The position numbers and the translations under genes are program-made. A stretch of 64,000 bases of DNA from Lachnospiraceae bacterium (lineage in GTDB: Bacteria > Bacillota > Clostridia > Lachnospirales > Lachnospiraceae). The notes beneath the pieces are model-generated. The model saw only the letters and a list, made by a program, of their open reading frames with translations, was not told the DNA's origin and searched no databases. Location of the stretch: contig JAILRA010000018.1 in NCBI GenBank assembly GCA_024698715.1, forward strand, positions 62,001 to 126,000, given 5' to 3'. Shown in pieces: positions 18,690 to 28,206 of this stretch. How positions within the stretch are numbered: position 1 is the stretch's first letter; each line of letters begins with the position of its first letter.

Positions 18690-20306
18690 TCAATCATTTA
18701 GTATTTTATTTATTATTGCCTCAGCAACCTTCATTCCGTCTATGGCTGCAGAAACTATCCCGCCGGCATATCCGGCTCCTTCACCGCAGGGATATATACC
18801 CCTTACGGATGATTCGAATTCATCGTTCCTTAAGATCCTGACAGGTGAAGAACTTCTCGTCTCACAGGCGGCGATAAGCGGATTACATGATGCGAATCCT
18901 TTGATCTTTGAATTAAAATCGCACATCGCATCCGAAAAATTCTGATTTATGAAATCCGGATATATGCCTGTTATATCCTCACGGACATATAAACCTTTAA
19001 AAGCATTGGAAAAATCGGATTCTTCATCCGTTATTTCAACACTGCCATTATAACCCAAATTTTCAAAAAAGTCTTTTAAATATGATACGGGAATTTTGCC
19101 GTTACCGATATTATATGCTTTTTCCTCGATGCTTCTTTGAAGATTCATGCCCGAAAGCACGTCATCGTCTCCAAACTCTTTACTGTTGATCTGACATATT
19201 ACCGCGGAATTTGCAAAACCCGAATCTCTTTTGTTTTCACTCATTCCGTTAACGCAGAGCCTGTTCTTTTCACTGGAAGCATTGACAACATATCCGCCCG
19301 GACACATGCAGAAAGTATATACACCGCGTTCTTTGCCCTGATATACCAGTTTATATGGCGAATTCTCGAGACTTTCGTAATAATCCCTGTATGAAATGCC
19401 GTATTGAGATTCATTGATGAATTCCTGTGAATGGATCACTCTGAAACCCATTGCAAATGATTTCGGTTCCATCGGAATCCTGTTTTTCAAATATTCAAAA
19501 GTATCTCTCGCAGAATGACCGATGGCAAGTATGAGGTTATCGCATTCAAGTTCTTTTATATCTTCGGATGCGGTATTTCTGACATTTATACGGAATATCC
19601 TGTCACCCTTTGTTTCGAAAGATTCGAATTTGGTATCATAAAGGATCGTCGCACCTTTATTTAAAAGATATTCTCTTATATTTCCGATGACATTTCTTAA
19701 TACATCCGTACCGATATGAGGTTTGGAGTCATACAGGATGTTTTCGTTTGCTCCGAATCTGACAAAAGAATCAAGAACAAAATCTTTTCGTCCTTCCCTG
19801 TCTTTGATACCGGTATTGAGTTTCCCGTCGGAAAAAGTACCTGCACCGCCTTCACCGAACTGAACATTGGATTCGGTGTTTAATATACCGGATTCCCAGA
19901 AATCGTTTACATCCTTAAAGCGTTCCTCGCATTTTTTGCCTCTTTCGATGATAACGGGTTTTATTCCCGCTTCAACAAGGATAAGTGCGGCAAACAGACC
20001 TGCAGGTCCCATGCCGACAATAATGGTTTTGCAGTCAGTATCTGTTAATTTCGGTATACAGTAAGGTATTACTTCGTATTTTTCAATATTATCAAATTTT
20101 TTGATCAGTATATTTTCTTCTTTTTCATTTGTTTCAAAAGAAAAAGAATATATGTATTTAATGTCTTCCGATCTTCTTGCATCAATGGATTTTTTTACAA
20201 TCGAAAAAGATTTAATGTCGCCTTTAACATTATATTTTTCTTTTACAAGCTTTAACAGATCGATATTCTTTTTGGCACTGATTTTAACTGATTTTACAAG
20301 GATCAT
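18690..20306 (-). CDS. FAD-dependent oxidoreductase of the uncharacterised COG2509 type
   Basis: A 538-residue flavoprotein with an N-terminal roughly 80-residue region, a dinucleotide-binding motif GMGPAG (98-103), and the phrases FGEGGAGTFSDGKLNTGIKDR and CMCPGGYVVNASSE that mark the COG2509 family of predicted NAD(FAD)-dependent dehydrogenases. A C-terminal GEGAGYAGGIVSAAIDGMKVAEAI completes the FAD site. No substrate is known for the family; it is widespread in anaerobic Firmicutes. It sits between murJ and proB in a tightly packed run, which gives no strong functional hint. The ATG has only a weak ribosome-binding site. Confidence 0.85.
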   Translation of the reverse strand: MILVKSVKISAKKNIDLLKLVKEKYNVKGDIKSFSIVKKSIDARRSEDIKYIYSFSFETNEKEENILIKKFDNIEKYEVIPYCIPKLTDTDCKTIIVGMGPAGLFAALILVEAGIKPVIIERGKKCEERFKDVNDFWESGILNTESNVQFGEGGAGTFSDGKLNTGIKDREGRKDFVLDSFVRFGANENILYDSKPHIGTDVLRNVIGNIREYLLNKGATILYDTKFESFETKGDRIFRINVRNTASEDIKELECDNLILAIGHSARDTFEYLKNRIPMEPKSFAMGFRVIHSQEFINESQYGISYRDYYESLENSPYKLVYQGKERGVYTFCMCPGGYVVNASSEKNRLCVNGMSENKRDSGFANSAVICQINSKEFGDDDVLSGMNLQRSIEEKAYNIGNGKIPVSYLKDFFENLGYNGSVEITDEESDFSNAFKGLYVREDITGIYPDFINQNFSDAMCDFNSKIKGFASCNPLIAACETRSSSPVRILRNDEFESSVRGIYPCGEGAGYAGGIVSAAIDGMKVAEAIINKILND

Positions 20307-20323
20307 CTGCTTACTGAAAACTG

Positions 20324-21982
20324 TTATAATTCATCTTTATATATACCGAGTTTATAAAGAAATGCATATATTTTCGAACCGAAAGGTATAAGTGACAGAT
20401 CGTATTCGTTGATGCCTTTTAAAAGGATCAATGCCGTAAAATAAACGATAACCGCGATAAAGATCGCAACAAACAGAGCAAGCTTGTCGGGTGCGAACTT
20501 CGTAAACAAAAAATATGTCAGGAACGTCAGAACACTCATAATGACGCCGGATATCAGAGGGATTATGAAAGTCTGTTTAAGTTCCTGTTTATATCCAATG
20601 GTCCTGTATATCGCCATATGATTTAAAACGCTTACAAATACGGCAAACAAAAGATTGGCAACAACTACACCGTGAATACCCCATTTAAAAACTTTTAGCA
20701 TAAGAAGAAGTGCAAGTACATGAAGCACAAAAGCTATAAGTGAATTCAGAACAGGTGTTTTAAGCTTATTAAGTCCCTGAAGGATACCGTTTCCGAGTGT
20801 GGAAAGAGAAAAGAATACCACGCTGACCGAACCGTAAGCAAGCATTATGGCCGCAAGATCTATTTCACCTTTAAACAGCAGAGAAATAATGGGTTTGCCG
20901 AGAATGGCAAGACCGAATGCCGAAGGGATGGATATGATCATCGTAACTCTTATGACTGTGGCCATCTTACTTCTTGCGGAAACATAATCTTTGTTTTCGA
21001 TGCTGGCCGTAAGTGAAGGAATGATGGCTGAACACATAGCATTGGCCATTGCGATCGGAAGCGTGATCAAAAGTTTGTATTTTCCGGAATATACACCCCA
21101 GAAAAAAGATTTCATGTCACTTTCTCCTATGCCGATCATATGGTGATTGAAAAGAGACTGATCGACAACACCGCATATATTATACATAACCGAGCATAAG
21201 ATCATGGGGATTGCAGTTCTTGCGATAAGGATGAGGATATCAAGAAAAGTATCCTTATTTTTAGTTGCATCGTTGATGATCCTTCTTTCGATAGACCTTT
21301 TGTTATGCATATAAAAATATATCATTATCAAAAGACCGCAAAGAGCGCCTACTCCGCATCCAATAGTGGCACCTGCAGCACCTAATGAAGACGCATAATT
21401 TTCATTCATCATCAGATTGCCGTATTTGGTTCCGACGTTAAAGAATATTTTAGCGGCAGTGAGCGATACTATAACGAGGATGATCTGTTCCACGATCTGA
21501 GAGATCGCAGTAAAATGCATTACCCCGAGGCCCTGAAAATAACCTCTGAAAACGGCCATAAGAGCTACGACGAAAATAGTCGGAGCCAATACTCTTAGAG
21601 CCATGGTACTCATGGCTTCTCCCATAATCGTGGTCGCAAAAAAATCGGCAAATATGAAAACAACTATGCTGAAAATGCCACCGCTTATTATTGCAAAGAG
21701 TAAAGCTCCTTCGAATACTTTCTGCATTTTTTTATATTGTCCCCTGCTCTGTCTCTGAGCTATAAGCTTGCTGACAGCCGAAGGCAGACTGTATGAAGAA
21801 AGTATTAAGATAATGGAATAAAACTCGTAGGCACCGGCATAATATCCGTTTCCGATATCACCGATTATATTTGTAAGAGGCACACGTCTGGCAATACCGA
21901 TAAGTCTGCATATGATTCCCGCTATCGCCAGAATGGAGCCCTGAACAACCAGTCCTTTGGCTATTTTCTTTTTCTCGGACAT
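20324..21982 (-). CDS. murJ: MurJ/SpoVB-family lipid flippase
   Basis: A 552-residue polytopic protein of the MOP superfamily, with about 14 membrane helices. The opening KGLVVQGSILAIAGIICRLIGIARRVPLTNIIGD region and the loop LIAQRQSRGQYKKMQKVF match the SpoVB/YtgP branch whose Bacillus member flips lipid II. It would export the peptidoglycan precursor used by RodA and PBP2. Substrate specificity is inferred; sporulation SpoVB or other polysaccharide exporters look similar. The open frame extends to a TTG at 21997, but the ATG at 21982 has GAGG nine bases upstream and the TTG overlaps that site, so I chose the ATG. Confidence 0.85.
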   Translation of the reverse strand: MSEKKKIAKGLVVQGSILAIAGIICRLIGIARRVPLTNIIGDIGNGYYAGAYEFYSIILILSSYSLPSAVSKLIAQRQSRGQYKKMQKVFEGALLFAIISGGIFSIVVFIFADFFATTIMGEAMSTMALRVLAPTIFVVALMAVFRGYFQGLGVMHFTAISQIVEQIILVIVSLTAAKIFFNVGTKYGNLMMNENYASSLGAAGATIGCGVGALCGLLIMIYFYMHNKRSIERRIINDATKNKDTFLDILILIARTAIPMILCSVMYNICGVVDQSLFNHHMIGIGESDMKSFFWGVYSGKYKLLITLPIAMANAMCSAIIPSLTASIENKDYVSARSKMATVIRVTMIISIPSAFGLAILGKPIISLLFKGEIDLAAIMLAYGSVSVVFFSLSTLGNGILQGLNKLKTPVLNSLIAFVLHVLALLLMLKVFKWGIHGVVVANLLFAVFVSVLNHMAIYRTIGYKQELKQTFIIPLISGVIMSVLTFLTYFLFTKFAPDKLALFVAIFIAVIVYFTALILLKGINEYDLSLIPFGSKIYAFLYKLGIYKDEL

Positions 21983-22006
21983 GTTACCTATCCTCAAATA
22001 TCATTT

Positions 22007-22486
22007 TCATTTATGATAGGGCTCATTATTGATTATCTTAAAAGCCCTGTAGATCTGCTCAAGTAAGATGATCCTCATCAGCTGATGAGGGAAAGTCATA
22101 TCCGAAAAGGATAAGCTTTCCTTGGCTGTTTTTTTGACCGAATCGGAAAGTCCCAAAGAACCTCCGATTATAAAACAAATATTACTGCTTCCGTTTATCT
22201 GTATTTTATCGATCCTGTCGGCAAAAGATATCGAATCATGTTTTCTGCCCTCGATCTCCAAAGAGATCGTATAAGCACCCTGCGGGATCTTTTTTAATAT
22301 CTTTTCGCCTTCTTTGTCTCTTATCGATCTTTCGAGAGCTTCACCGGCGTTCTGAGGAGTCTCTTCATCCTCAACTTCAATGATATTTAATTTACAGAAT
22401 TTCGAAAGTCTTTTTGAATATTCATTAACGGCATCGGTAAAAAATCTTTCTTTGATCTTTCCGACGCACAAAACGGTGACTGTCAT
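22007..22486 (-). CDS. rlmH: 23S rRNA (pseudouridine1915-N3)-methyltransferase
   Basis: This 159-residue SPOUT-class enzyme methylates pseudouridine 1915 in helix 69 of 23S rRNA, using S-adenosylmethionine. The sequence is full length: VLCVGKIKERFFTDAVNEY at the N-terminus, the SAM-knot phrases FIIGGSLGLSDSVK and SLSFSDMTFPHQLMRIILLEQIYRA, and the closing NNEPYHK that is almost invariant in the family. It overlaps the upstream zinc-ribbon gene by four bases. Confidence 0.97.
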   Translation of the reverse strand: MTVTVLCVGKIKERFFTDAVNEYSKRLSKFCKLNIIEVEDEETPQNAGEALERSIRDKEGEKILKKIPQGAYTISLEIEGRKHDSISFADRIDKIQINGSSNICFIIGGSLGLSDSVKKTAKESLSFSDMTFPHQLMRIILLEQIYRAFKIINNEPYHK

Positions 22487-23280
22487 TCAAAAACATCTCC
22501 GTAGTATTTATCGATCACCATATCAACATAGTCTTCGCGAAGATCCGGATAATTCTGATGAACGATATATTTGATCTTGGCATTACGCATAAAGAAATTC
22601 GCCGTGCTGTCTTCCGTAAGATTCAGATCCGAATCAACAAATTCTTTTGTGAATGTCTTTACATACCATTCTTCGAATTCATTGTTTTCCGTATCCTCGG
22701 TAGCGGATTCTTTTTTAACTTCGGAATATCTCACAAAACTGTTGATACCGAAATAAATGAATAAAGCAAAGAATGCGGCAAGAATACCGTCAATCGCATA
22801 TGAAACTATTCCACGGGGTTTGAACGGAAATACTCCGAGCATAAGAAGTACTATAAAAATAACACCCAGAGCACCTATGATAACAAGCATCATACCGCTC
22901 GAAAACAGTTCCGAAGCTTTATCCTGCTTTGAAATATATTCACTTGCAGCCCTGTCCGCCTTGACTTCTTTCATTCTTGCCTGAGCCGCTTTCATTCTCT
23001 GAACTTCTTTGTCTTTTTCGCTCATCGAATCAAGTTCGGCATTTTTATCAGGAACAAATTCGATCTCGGGAATGACAGTTTCCGCATTGTATTCCTCTTC
23101 GGAAGTACTGAATACATCGGACATATCAATTTCTCCGTATTGTCTTTCAATCGAATACGAATCTTCTGAAACCTCATCAAGTTCGGTTTTTTCAAGTGAT
23201 TTGACAAGAGGGATCTTACAGTCAGCACAGACTGTAAAACCTTCTCTGTATTCTGTTTTGCATTTCGGACAAAATGGCAT
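22483..23280 (-). CDS. Zinc-ribbon membrane protein of unknown function
   Basis: I do not recognise a named family. The 265-residue protein opens with a zinc ribbon (C4, C7, C18, C21), then has an acidic stretch (about 30-95), a basic helical segment (95-125), two adjacent membrane helices (about 127-149 and 158-183) and a cytoplasmic C-terminal region of about 80 residues rich in acidic and aromatic residues. It starts two bases after nfnB ends and overlaps rlmH by four bases. Short zinc-ribbon membrane proteins of this kind are common in Lachnospiraceae and are usually unassigned. No catalytic motif is visible. Confidence 0.8.
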   Translation of the reverse strand: MPFCPKCKTEYREGFTVCADCKIPLVKSLEKTELDEVSEDSYSIERQYGEIDMSDVFSTSEEEYNAETVIPEIEFVPDKNAELDSMSEKDKEVQRMKAAQARMKEVKADRAASEYISKQDKASELFSSGMMLVIIGALGVIFIVLLMLGVFPFKPRGIVSYAIDGILAAFFALFIYFGINSFVRYSEVKKESATEDTENNEFEEWYVKTFTKEFVDSDLNLTEDSTANFFMRNAKIKYIVHQNYPDLREDYVDMVIDKYYGDVFE

Positions 23281-23282
23281 TT

Positions 23283-24671
23283 TTAATTTCCTTTCGATGA
23301 AAGATATTCATCAATTCCTTTTGCGGCATTTCTGCCTGCACCCATCGCGAGTATAACCGTAGCGGCACCTGTAACTGCATCTCCGCCTGCGAATACGCCG
23401 TCTTTTGAAGTCATACCGCTTTCTTCATTGATAACGATACATTTTCTCTTATTGATATCAAGACCTTTTGTTGTCGAAGAGATCAAAGGATTGGGAGATG
23501 TTCCGAGTGACATGATAACCGCATCACACTCGATCTCGAATTCGGAACCTTTAATTTCAACGGGGCTTCTTCTTCCGCTTTCGTCAGGTTCACCGAGTTC
23601 CATCCTGATACATCTGATTCCGCAAACCCATCCGTTTTCATCGGAAAGGATCTCAACGGGATTTGTCAGAAGATTGAAAATGATCCCTTCTTCCTTGGCA
23701 TGATGAACTTCTTCGACTCTTGCAGGAAGTTCTTCCTCACTTCTTCTGTATACGATATGTACTTCGCTTCCGAGTCTCAATGCGGTTCTTGCAGCATCCA
23801 TTGCAACGTTTCCGCCGCCGACTACAACAACCTTCTTACCGATCATTATCGGTGTATCAGACTCTTTGAATGCTTTCATCAGATTGGAACGGGTAAGATA
23901 TTCATTTGCTGAAAATACGCCGTTTGCATTTTCTCCGGGAATTCCCATGAATTTGGGAAGACCTGCGCCCGATCCGATAAATACGGCTTCGAAACCGTAT
24001 TTGTCAATAAGTTCGTCGATCGTAAAGGATTTTCCGATGATGGTGTTCTTCTCGAATTTTACACCAAGTGATTTAACGTTTTCGATTTCCTTCTTAACTA
24101 CTTTTTCCTTTGGAAGTCTGAATTCGGGAATACCGTATACAAGAACTCCGCCGAACTCATGAAGTGCTTCAAAAACGGTAACATCATATCCCATCTTCGC
24201 AAGATCGCCGGCACATGAAAGTCCGGAAGGACCTGACCCGATAACAGCGACTTTTTTGTTTTTCTTTTCTGCATTAACGGAAGGCTTTACACCATTCTCA
24301 AAAGCCCAGTCGGCAACGAATCTTTCAAGTTTACCGATGGAAACGGGCTCACCTTTGATACCTCTGATACATTTGCCTTCACACTGGCTTTCCTGAGGAC
24401 ACACTCTTCCGCAGACTGCGGGAAGAGATGATGAAGCGGAAATAACATCATAAGCTTCTTTGAAATTTCCTTCTTTTACTTCTTTGATAAAATCGGGAAT
24501 ACTGATGGAAACGGGGCAGCCTTTAACACACTGTGCATTCTTACAGTTAAGGCATCTGGAAGCCTCTTCCATTGCTTCTTCTTTATTGTAACCAAGGCAG
24601 ACTTCTTCAAAATTGGTCGCTCTTACCTTGGGATCCTGTTCTCTGATGGGAACTTTCTTTAAAACATCCAT
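23283..24671 (-). CDS. nfnB: NfnB / GltD-like flavoprotein (NADP(H)-binding large subunit)
   Basis: This 462-residue protein is homologous to the glutamate synthase small subunit. It has two four-cysteine sets for [4Fe-4S] clusters (C40, C43, C48, C52 and C87, C91, C97, C101), an FAD site (VIGSGPSGLSCAG, about 143-155) and an NADPH site (VVVGGGNVAMDAARTALRLG). Paired with the next gene upstream, it fits NfnAB, the electron-bifurcating NADH-dependent reduced ferredoxin:NADP+ oxidoreductase of anaerobes, in which NfnB holds the bifurcating FAD. No glutamate synthase large subunit is nearby. Sulphide dehydrogenase (SudAB) has the same layout and cannot be ruled out. Its ATG overlaps the nfnA stop by one base and has a strong GGAGGTG. 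Confidence 0.88.
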   Translation of the reverse strand: MDVLKKVPIREQDPKVRATNFEEVCLGYNKEEAMEEASRCLNCKNAQCVKGCPVSISIPDFIKEVKEGNFKEAYDVISASSSLPAVCGRVCPQESQCEGKCIRGIKGEPVSIGKLERFVADWAFENGVKPSVNAEKKNKKVAVIGSGPSGLSCAGDLAKMGYDVTVFEALHEFGGVLVYGIPEFRLPKEKVVKKEIENVKSLGVKFEKNTIIGKSFTIDELIDKYGFEAVFIGSGAGLPKFMGIPGENANGVFSANEYLTRSNLMKAFKESDTPIMIGKKVVVVGGGNVAMDAARTALRLGSEVHIVYRRSEEELPARVEEVHHAKEEGIIFNLLTNPVEILSDENGWVCGIRCIRMELGEPDESGRRSPVEIKGSEFEIECDAVIMSLGTSPNPLISSTTKGLDINKRKCIVINEESGMTSKDGVFAGGDAVTGAATVILAMGAGRNAAKGIDEYLSSKGN

Positions 24672-25558
24672 TATTTTTCACCTCCGCAATTTCCGCATCC
24701 GCCGTGATGAGTATCTCCTTCTTTGTCTTTAAGATACGCTCTTCCTTCGGCTGTTTTATAAATCTGCTGTCTCTTCATTGCTTCATCAAAGTTAACGAGA
24801 TGTCCGTCAAATTCAGGACCGTCAACACACGCAAATTTTACGGAATCACCTACTGTAAGTCTGCAGGCGCCACACATTCCTGTTCCGTCAACCATGATAG
24901 GGTTCATGGAAACGATGGTTTTAAGATTGAACTTCTTTGTAAGAAGACATACGAATTTCATCATGATCATGGGACCGATAGTTACACAAAGATCATATTC
25001 CTTTCCTTCAGCATAAAGATCTTCGATAACCTTGGTTACCATACCCTGTCTTTTATAACTTCCATCATCGGTTGTAATGTAAAGATTTCCTGCAACCGCT
25101 TCCATTTCCTTCTCCATGATGATAAGGCTCTGAGTTTTGGCTCCGACTATAACATCGGCATCAACTCCCTGCTCATGAAGCCATTTAACCTGAGGATATA
25201 CGGGAGCTGTTCCCAGACCGCCGGCTACGAAGAGAATCTTTTTCTTCTTTAACTCGTCGATTGGTGTATCGATCAGTTCCGAAGGACGTCCGAGAGGTCC
25301 TACGAAATCACAGAACGAATCGCCTGTTTTAAGGTCTTTCATGATATATGTTCCGGCACCTATCACCTGAACTACTATCGTAACAGTTTCTTTTTCTCTG
25401 TCATAATCGCAAATTGTAAGAGGGATTCTTTCGGAATCTTCATTTGTTCTGACTATAACAAATTGTCCGGGCTGACAATTGGCCGATACATTAGGTGCTT
25501 TTACGACAAATTCATAAATAGAATCGGCAAGTTCTTTGGCTTCTAAAATCTTGTACAT
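24671..25558 (-). CDS. nfnA: NfnA / ferredoxin-NADP reductase-like FAD and [2Fe-2S] subunit
   Basis: This 295-residue protein of the ferredoxin-NADP reductase superfamily has an FAD-binding barrel (RIPLTICDY, 44-52), a pyridine-nucleotide domain (FVAGGLGTAPVYPQ, 110-123) and a [2Fe-2S] site around D224-GTGM-C229-GA-C232 and C244. One Asp plus three Cys is the ligand set reported for the NfnA cluster. The extra C-terminal tail HHGGCGNCGG has two more cysteines of unknown role. In the NfnAB complex this subunit binds NADH. It heads the long co-directional run down to proA and has a predicted promoter. The AAGGAA ribosome-binding site precedes the ATG. Confidence 0.88.
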   Translation of the reverse strand: MYKILEAKELADSIYEFVVKAPNVSANCQPGQFVIVRTNEDSERIPLTICDYDREKETVTIVVQVIGAGTYIMKDLKTGDSFCDFVGPLGRPSELIDTPIDELKKKKILFVAGGLGTAPVYPQVKWLHEQGVDADVIVGAKTQSLIIMEKEMEAVAGNLYITTDDGSYKRQGMVTKVIEDLYAEGKEYDLCVTIGPMIMMKFVCLLTKKFNLKTIVSMNPIMVDGTGMCGACRLTVGDSVKFACVDGPEFDGHLVNFDEAMKRQQIYKTAEGRAYLKDKEGDTHHGGCGNCGGEK

Positions 25559-25591
25559 TGTTTTTCCTTTCCGTATATATAAAAAATATTT

Positions 25592-25620
25592 TTTACAAAA
25601 TTAATTAAACAGTATATCAA
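25592..25620 (-). promoter_or_regulatory. Predicted promoter of the nfnAB run
   Basis: On the minus strand, TTGATA (25615-25620) and TGTAAA (25592-25597) are separated by 17 bases and end about 33 bases before the nfnA start codon. The -35 matches five of six consensus bases and the -10 four. The flank is very AT-rich, which raises the chance of coincidence. Confidence 0.5.
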
Positions 25621-25628
25621 CCGTTAAG

Positions 25629-27251
25629 TTAATTATTCATTAACTCTCCGTCAACGATAAGATTTGTTTCTTTGATAATGTAGTATTCGCCTTTAGCATT
25701 GATATCGAGTGTACCGTAATCGTTGGGGTCTGTTGTGTTGACAGCGACTCTCATGCCCGTAAGAGTACGTTTGCCGGCATTGGAGCTGTCGACGTAATAC
25801 TCGTTAATGACATAATATATAGTGCCCTTCATATTCAGAGCATCTTCGATGATATACTCGAATTTACCGTTCGTTGTTGAAATATGACCGTCGGTATCCG
25901 TCAGTCCTCCGAGTGCATATCTGTATAAAGTAGCAATATTTGCTCCTTCAACCATCGAAACGGTCGCATCGGGTATCGTCACATTATATTTTCTTGTAAT
26001 GATAGTACTGGGAACACCTTCTTCGCTGTATGAAATAAATCTGAATTCCGAAGGACCCATCGGCATTATCAAAGGATACTCGTAAAGTGTAGCCTCTTTA
26101 TCGGGATCCACTCTGTCATCCTGTTTAACATTGGCTCTGTAGCATACGTAATAAGTTTCACAGTTAATGTCGGATTCGACTTTTATAAGTATCGGAACGT
26201 TGTAACTTCCCGATTCAATCGAAACCTGAGGAGCAAGAGGAATGGTAACGTTTATGGTAAATTTGCCTTCACCTATCTCACTTACAACATCATACTGTGA
26301 TACAAAGATCGCTCTTACATCATAGTCACCCGATTCAAGATAGATCGGATCGGTATAAAGAGAAGAATCCTTCGTCGGATCCGTACCGTCAAGAGTATAG
26401 TATATCTCACCTTCATTTGCATTATTGAGCTCAAGATAAAGAAAATCGTCATACTCTCCGTCTTTAGCGGAAAATGAAGGCTTTTCACAGAGATATTCCC
26501 TGAATTTATTTACCGTTTCAGGATTATTGCAGGTCAAAAGCATATCGTTAATGCCGGCGTAATCCTGATTCTCAAAATAAATATTGAATATTCGTTCATA
26601 TGTATCGGTAGCCAGTTCGGGATTATCAATGGCGATCTCTTTAAGGATAAAGATCGCATTCTTATCCTGTCCGTCAGAAAGATAACAGTTGGCCATCGCA
26701 AATTTGATCTTGGAATTGTCCGGATCTTTTTCAAGCGCACGGTCATAATAGTCGATAGCCGTATCAAAATCTTTATTCCTGTAACTGTTTTCAGCCTGTT
26801 CCACAAGATATCCTACGGAAGTCCTGTCATGGATTTTTCTGATAACAAAAGTAAATCCCAAAACAAGCGCGATTAGCAGAAGGATACAGAAAATAAACAC
26901 GATCTTAGTAAAAATGCTTCTGTTCCAGAAATCGATAATAGAAAGGAACGCATCCTTAAAAGCACTGATCTCGCCTACTTCTTCATCCTCGAAATCATCA
27001 TCGGTGTCGATTTTGCTTCTTCCCGATACATGTTTGTTGTGAGAATAATAATCCGACTTTTTGGGCGTATTGTTCTTGTGCTTTTTGACAGCTTCGGTAT
27101 CAATTTCTTTTGTTCTGTCAAACACACTGTTAACATCTACAGCCAGATCGGCATCAGGATCGTAATCCGGTACGATATTAATTTCTTCACCGCACACTTC
27201 ACAGAAAAGATTTCCGTCTTTTAAGCGTGCACCGCAATTGGGACATTTCAT
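25629..27251 (-). CDS. Zinc-ribbon, membrane-anchored TPR protein with chitobiase-type C-terminal repeats
   Basis: The 540-residue protein has a cytoplasmic zinc ribbon (C3, C6, C17, C20), a charged linker, one membrane helix (about 115-138) and an outer portion of about 400 residues. That begins with tetratricopeptide repeats (about 148-215), followed by a domain of the CHB_HEX_C_1/Fn3-like type with the hallmark GEIYYTLDGTDPT (281-293) and VRAI, then a second, more diverged copy (about 339-424). The C-terminal 100 residues are not recognised. Such proteins are common on the surface of rumen and gut Lachnospiraceae; the role is unknown. It follows folD by ten bases. No catalytic residues are evident, so a binding or scaffolding role is an inference. 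Confidence 0.82.
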   Translation of the reverse strand: MKCPNCGARLKDGNLFCEVCGEEINIVPDYDPDADLAVDVNSVFDRTKEIDTEAVKKHKNNTPKKSDYYSHNKHVSGRSKIDTDDDFEDEEVGEISAFKDAFLSIIDFWNRSIFTKIVFIFCILLLIALVLGFTFVIRKIHDRTSVGYLVEQAENSYRNKDFDTAIDYYDRALEKDPDNSKIKFAMANCYLSDGQDKNAIFILKEIAIDNPELATDTYERIFNIYFENQDYAGINDMLLTCNNPETVNKFREYLCEKPSFSAKDGEYDDFLYLELNNANEGEIYYTLDGTDPTKDSSLYTDPIYLESGDYDVRAIFVSQYDVVSEIGEGKFTINVTIPLAPQVSIESGSYNVPILIKVESDINCETYYVCYRANVKQDDRVDPDKEATLYEYPLIMPMGPSEFRFISYSEEGVPSTIITRKYNVTIPDATVSMVEGANIATLYRYALGGLTDTDGHISTTNGKFEYIIEDALNMKGTIYYVINEYYVDSSNAGKRTLTGMRVAVNTTDPNDYGTLDINAKGEYYIIKETNLIVDGELMNN

Positions 27252-27261
27252 ATCTTATTCC

Positions 27262-28104
27262 TTAAAATTTAGAATTAACAAGATTGTTCATAAGCATGGC
27301 AATGGTCATGGGGCCCACACCTCCGGGAACGGGAGTGATGAGCGACGCTTTGGGCTCAACCTTATCAAAGTCAACATCACCGCAAAGCTTTTTGCTGTCG
27401 GGATCGGGACGGTGAATTCCTACATCGATCACAACAGCACCGTCTTTAACATATGTATCATCGATAAACCTGGGTTTACCGATCGCAACGATAAGGATAT
27501 CCGCTCTTTTGGCAACTTCATGCAGATCTTTGGTCCTGGAATGACATACGGTAACCGTTGCGTTTTCTCTTAACATAAGCATTGCCATCGGTTTGCCTAC
27601 AATATTGCTTCTTCCGATAACCACACATTCTTTTCCTTCGATCTCAACATTGCTTCTTTTGAGAAGTTCGATGATACCTGCGGGTGTACAGGAAACAAAT
27701 CCTTTTTCACCTATGGACAGTCTTCCTACGTTTATGGGATGAAAACCGTCAACATCTTTATCGGGATTGATCCTTCTGATGACCTCATCTTCGTCAAAAT
27801 GCATCGGTAACGGAAGCTGAACAAGGATCCCGTCCACTTTTTCATCATTATTGAGATCATCAATAAGTTTAAGAAGCTCTTCCTGAGTAGAATCTTCTTT
27901 CAGCTGATATGAAAGAGAATTTGCTCCGATATATTCACAGGCTTTCTTTTTATTATTTACATATACGCTGCTGGCGGGATCTTCTCCGACCTGAATAACG
28001 GCAAGTGTGACTTCAATACCTTTTTCTTTTAACTTTGATACCTTATCCTTGCACTCGTCTTTGATCTGTAACGATATGGATTTTCCGTCTATTATACCAG
28101 CCAT
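27262..28104 (-). CDS. folD: Methylenetetrahydrofolate dehydrogenase / methenyltetrahydrofolate cyclohydrolase
   Basis: This 280-residue bifunctional enzyme interconverts methylene-, methenyl- and formyl-tetrahydrofolate. FolD signatures are VYVNNKKKACEYIG (including the catalytic Lys), QLPLP, DVDGFHP, VIGRSNIVGKPMA and the C-terminal PVPGGVGPMTIAML. Fhs, encoded just upstream, makes the formyl-tetrahydrofolate that FolD uses. An ATG at 28125 would add seven residues, but the ATG at 28104 has GGAGG directly upstream at ideal spacing and gives the standard MAGIIDGK start. The gene has its own strong promoter in the 81-base gap after fhs. Confidence 0.97.
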   Translation of the reverse strand: MAGIIDGKSISLQIKDECKDKVSKLKEKGIEVTLAVIQVGEDPASSVYVNNKKKACEYIGANSLSYQLKEDSTQEELLKLIDDLNNDEKVDGILVQLPLPMHFDEDEVIRRINPDKDVDGFHPINVGRLSIGEKGFVSCTPAGIIELLKRSNVEIEGKECVVIGRSNIVGKPMAMLMLRENATVTVCHSRTKDLHEVAKRADILIVAIGKPRFIDDTYVKDGAVVIDVGIHRPDPDSKKLCGDVDFDKVEPKASLITPVPGGVGPMTIAMLMNNLVNSKF

Positions 28105-28168
28105 AAAACCTCCGATTAATATCATTTGATCGATTTAAATGATAATTTTTTAAAAATGCGAACAATTT

Positions 28169-28197
28169 ATTATAATTATGCTTTGAATAAAAATCAA
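28169..28197 (-). promoter_or_regulatory. Predicted sigma-A promoter of folD
   Basis: On the minus strand TTGATT (28192-28197) is followed after 17 bases by a perfect TATAAT (28169-28174). The predicted start point lies about 55 bases before the folD ATG. This lets folD and the TPR gene be expressed independently of fhs. Confidence 0.72.
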
Positions 28198-28206
28198 ATT
28201 TTTATA

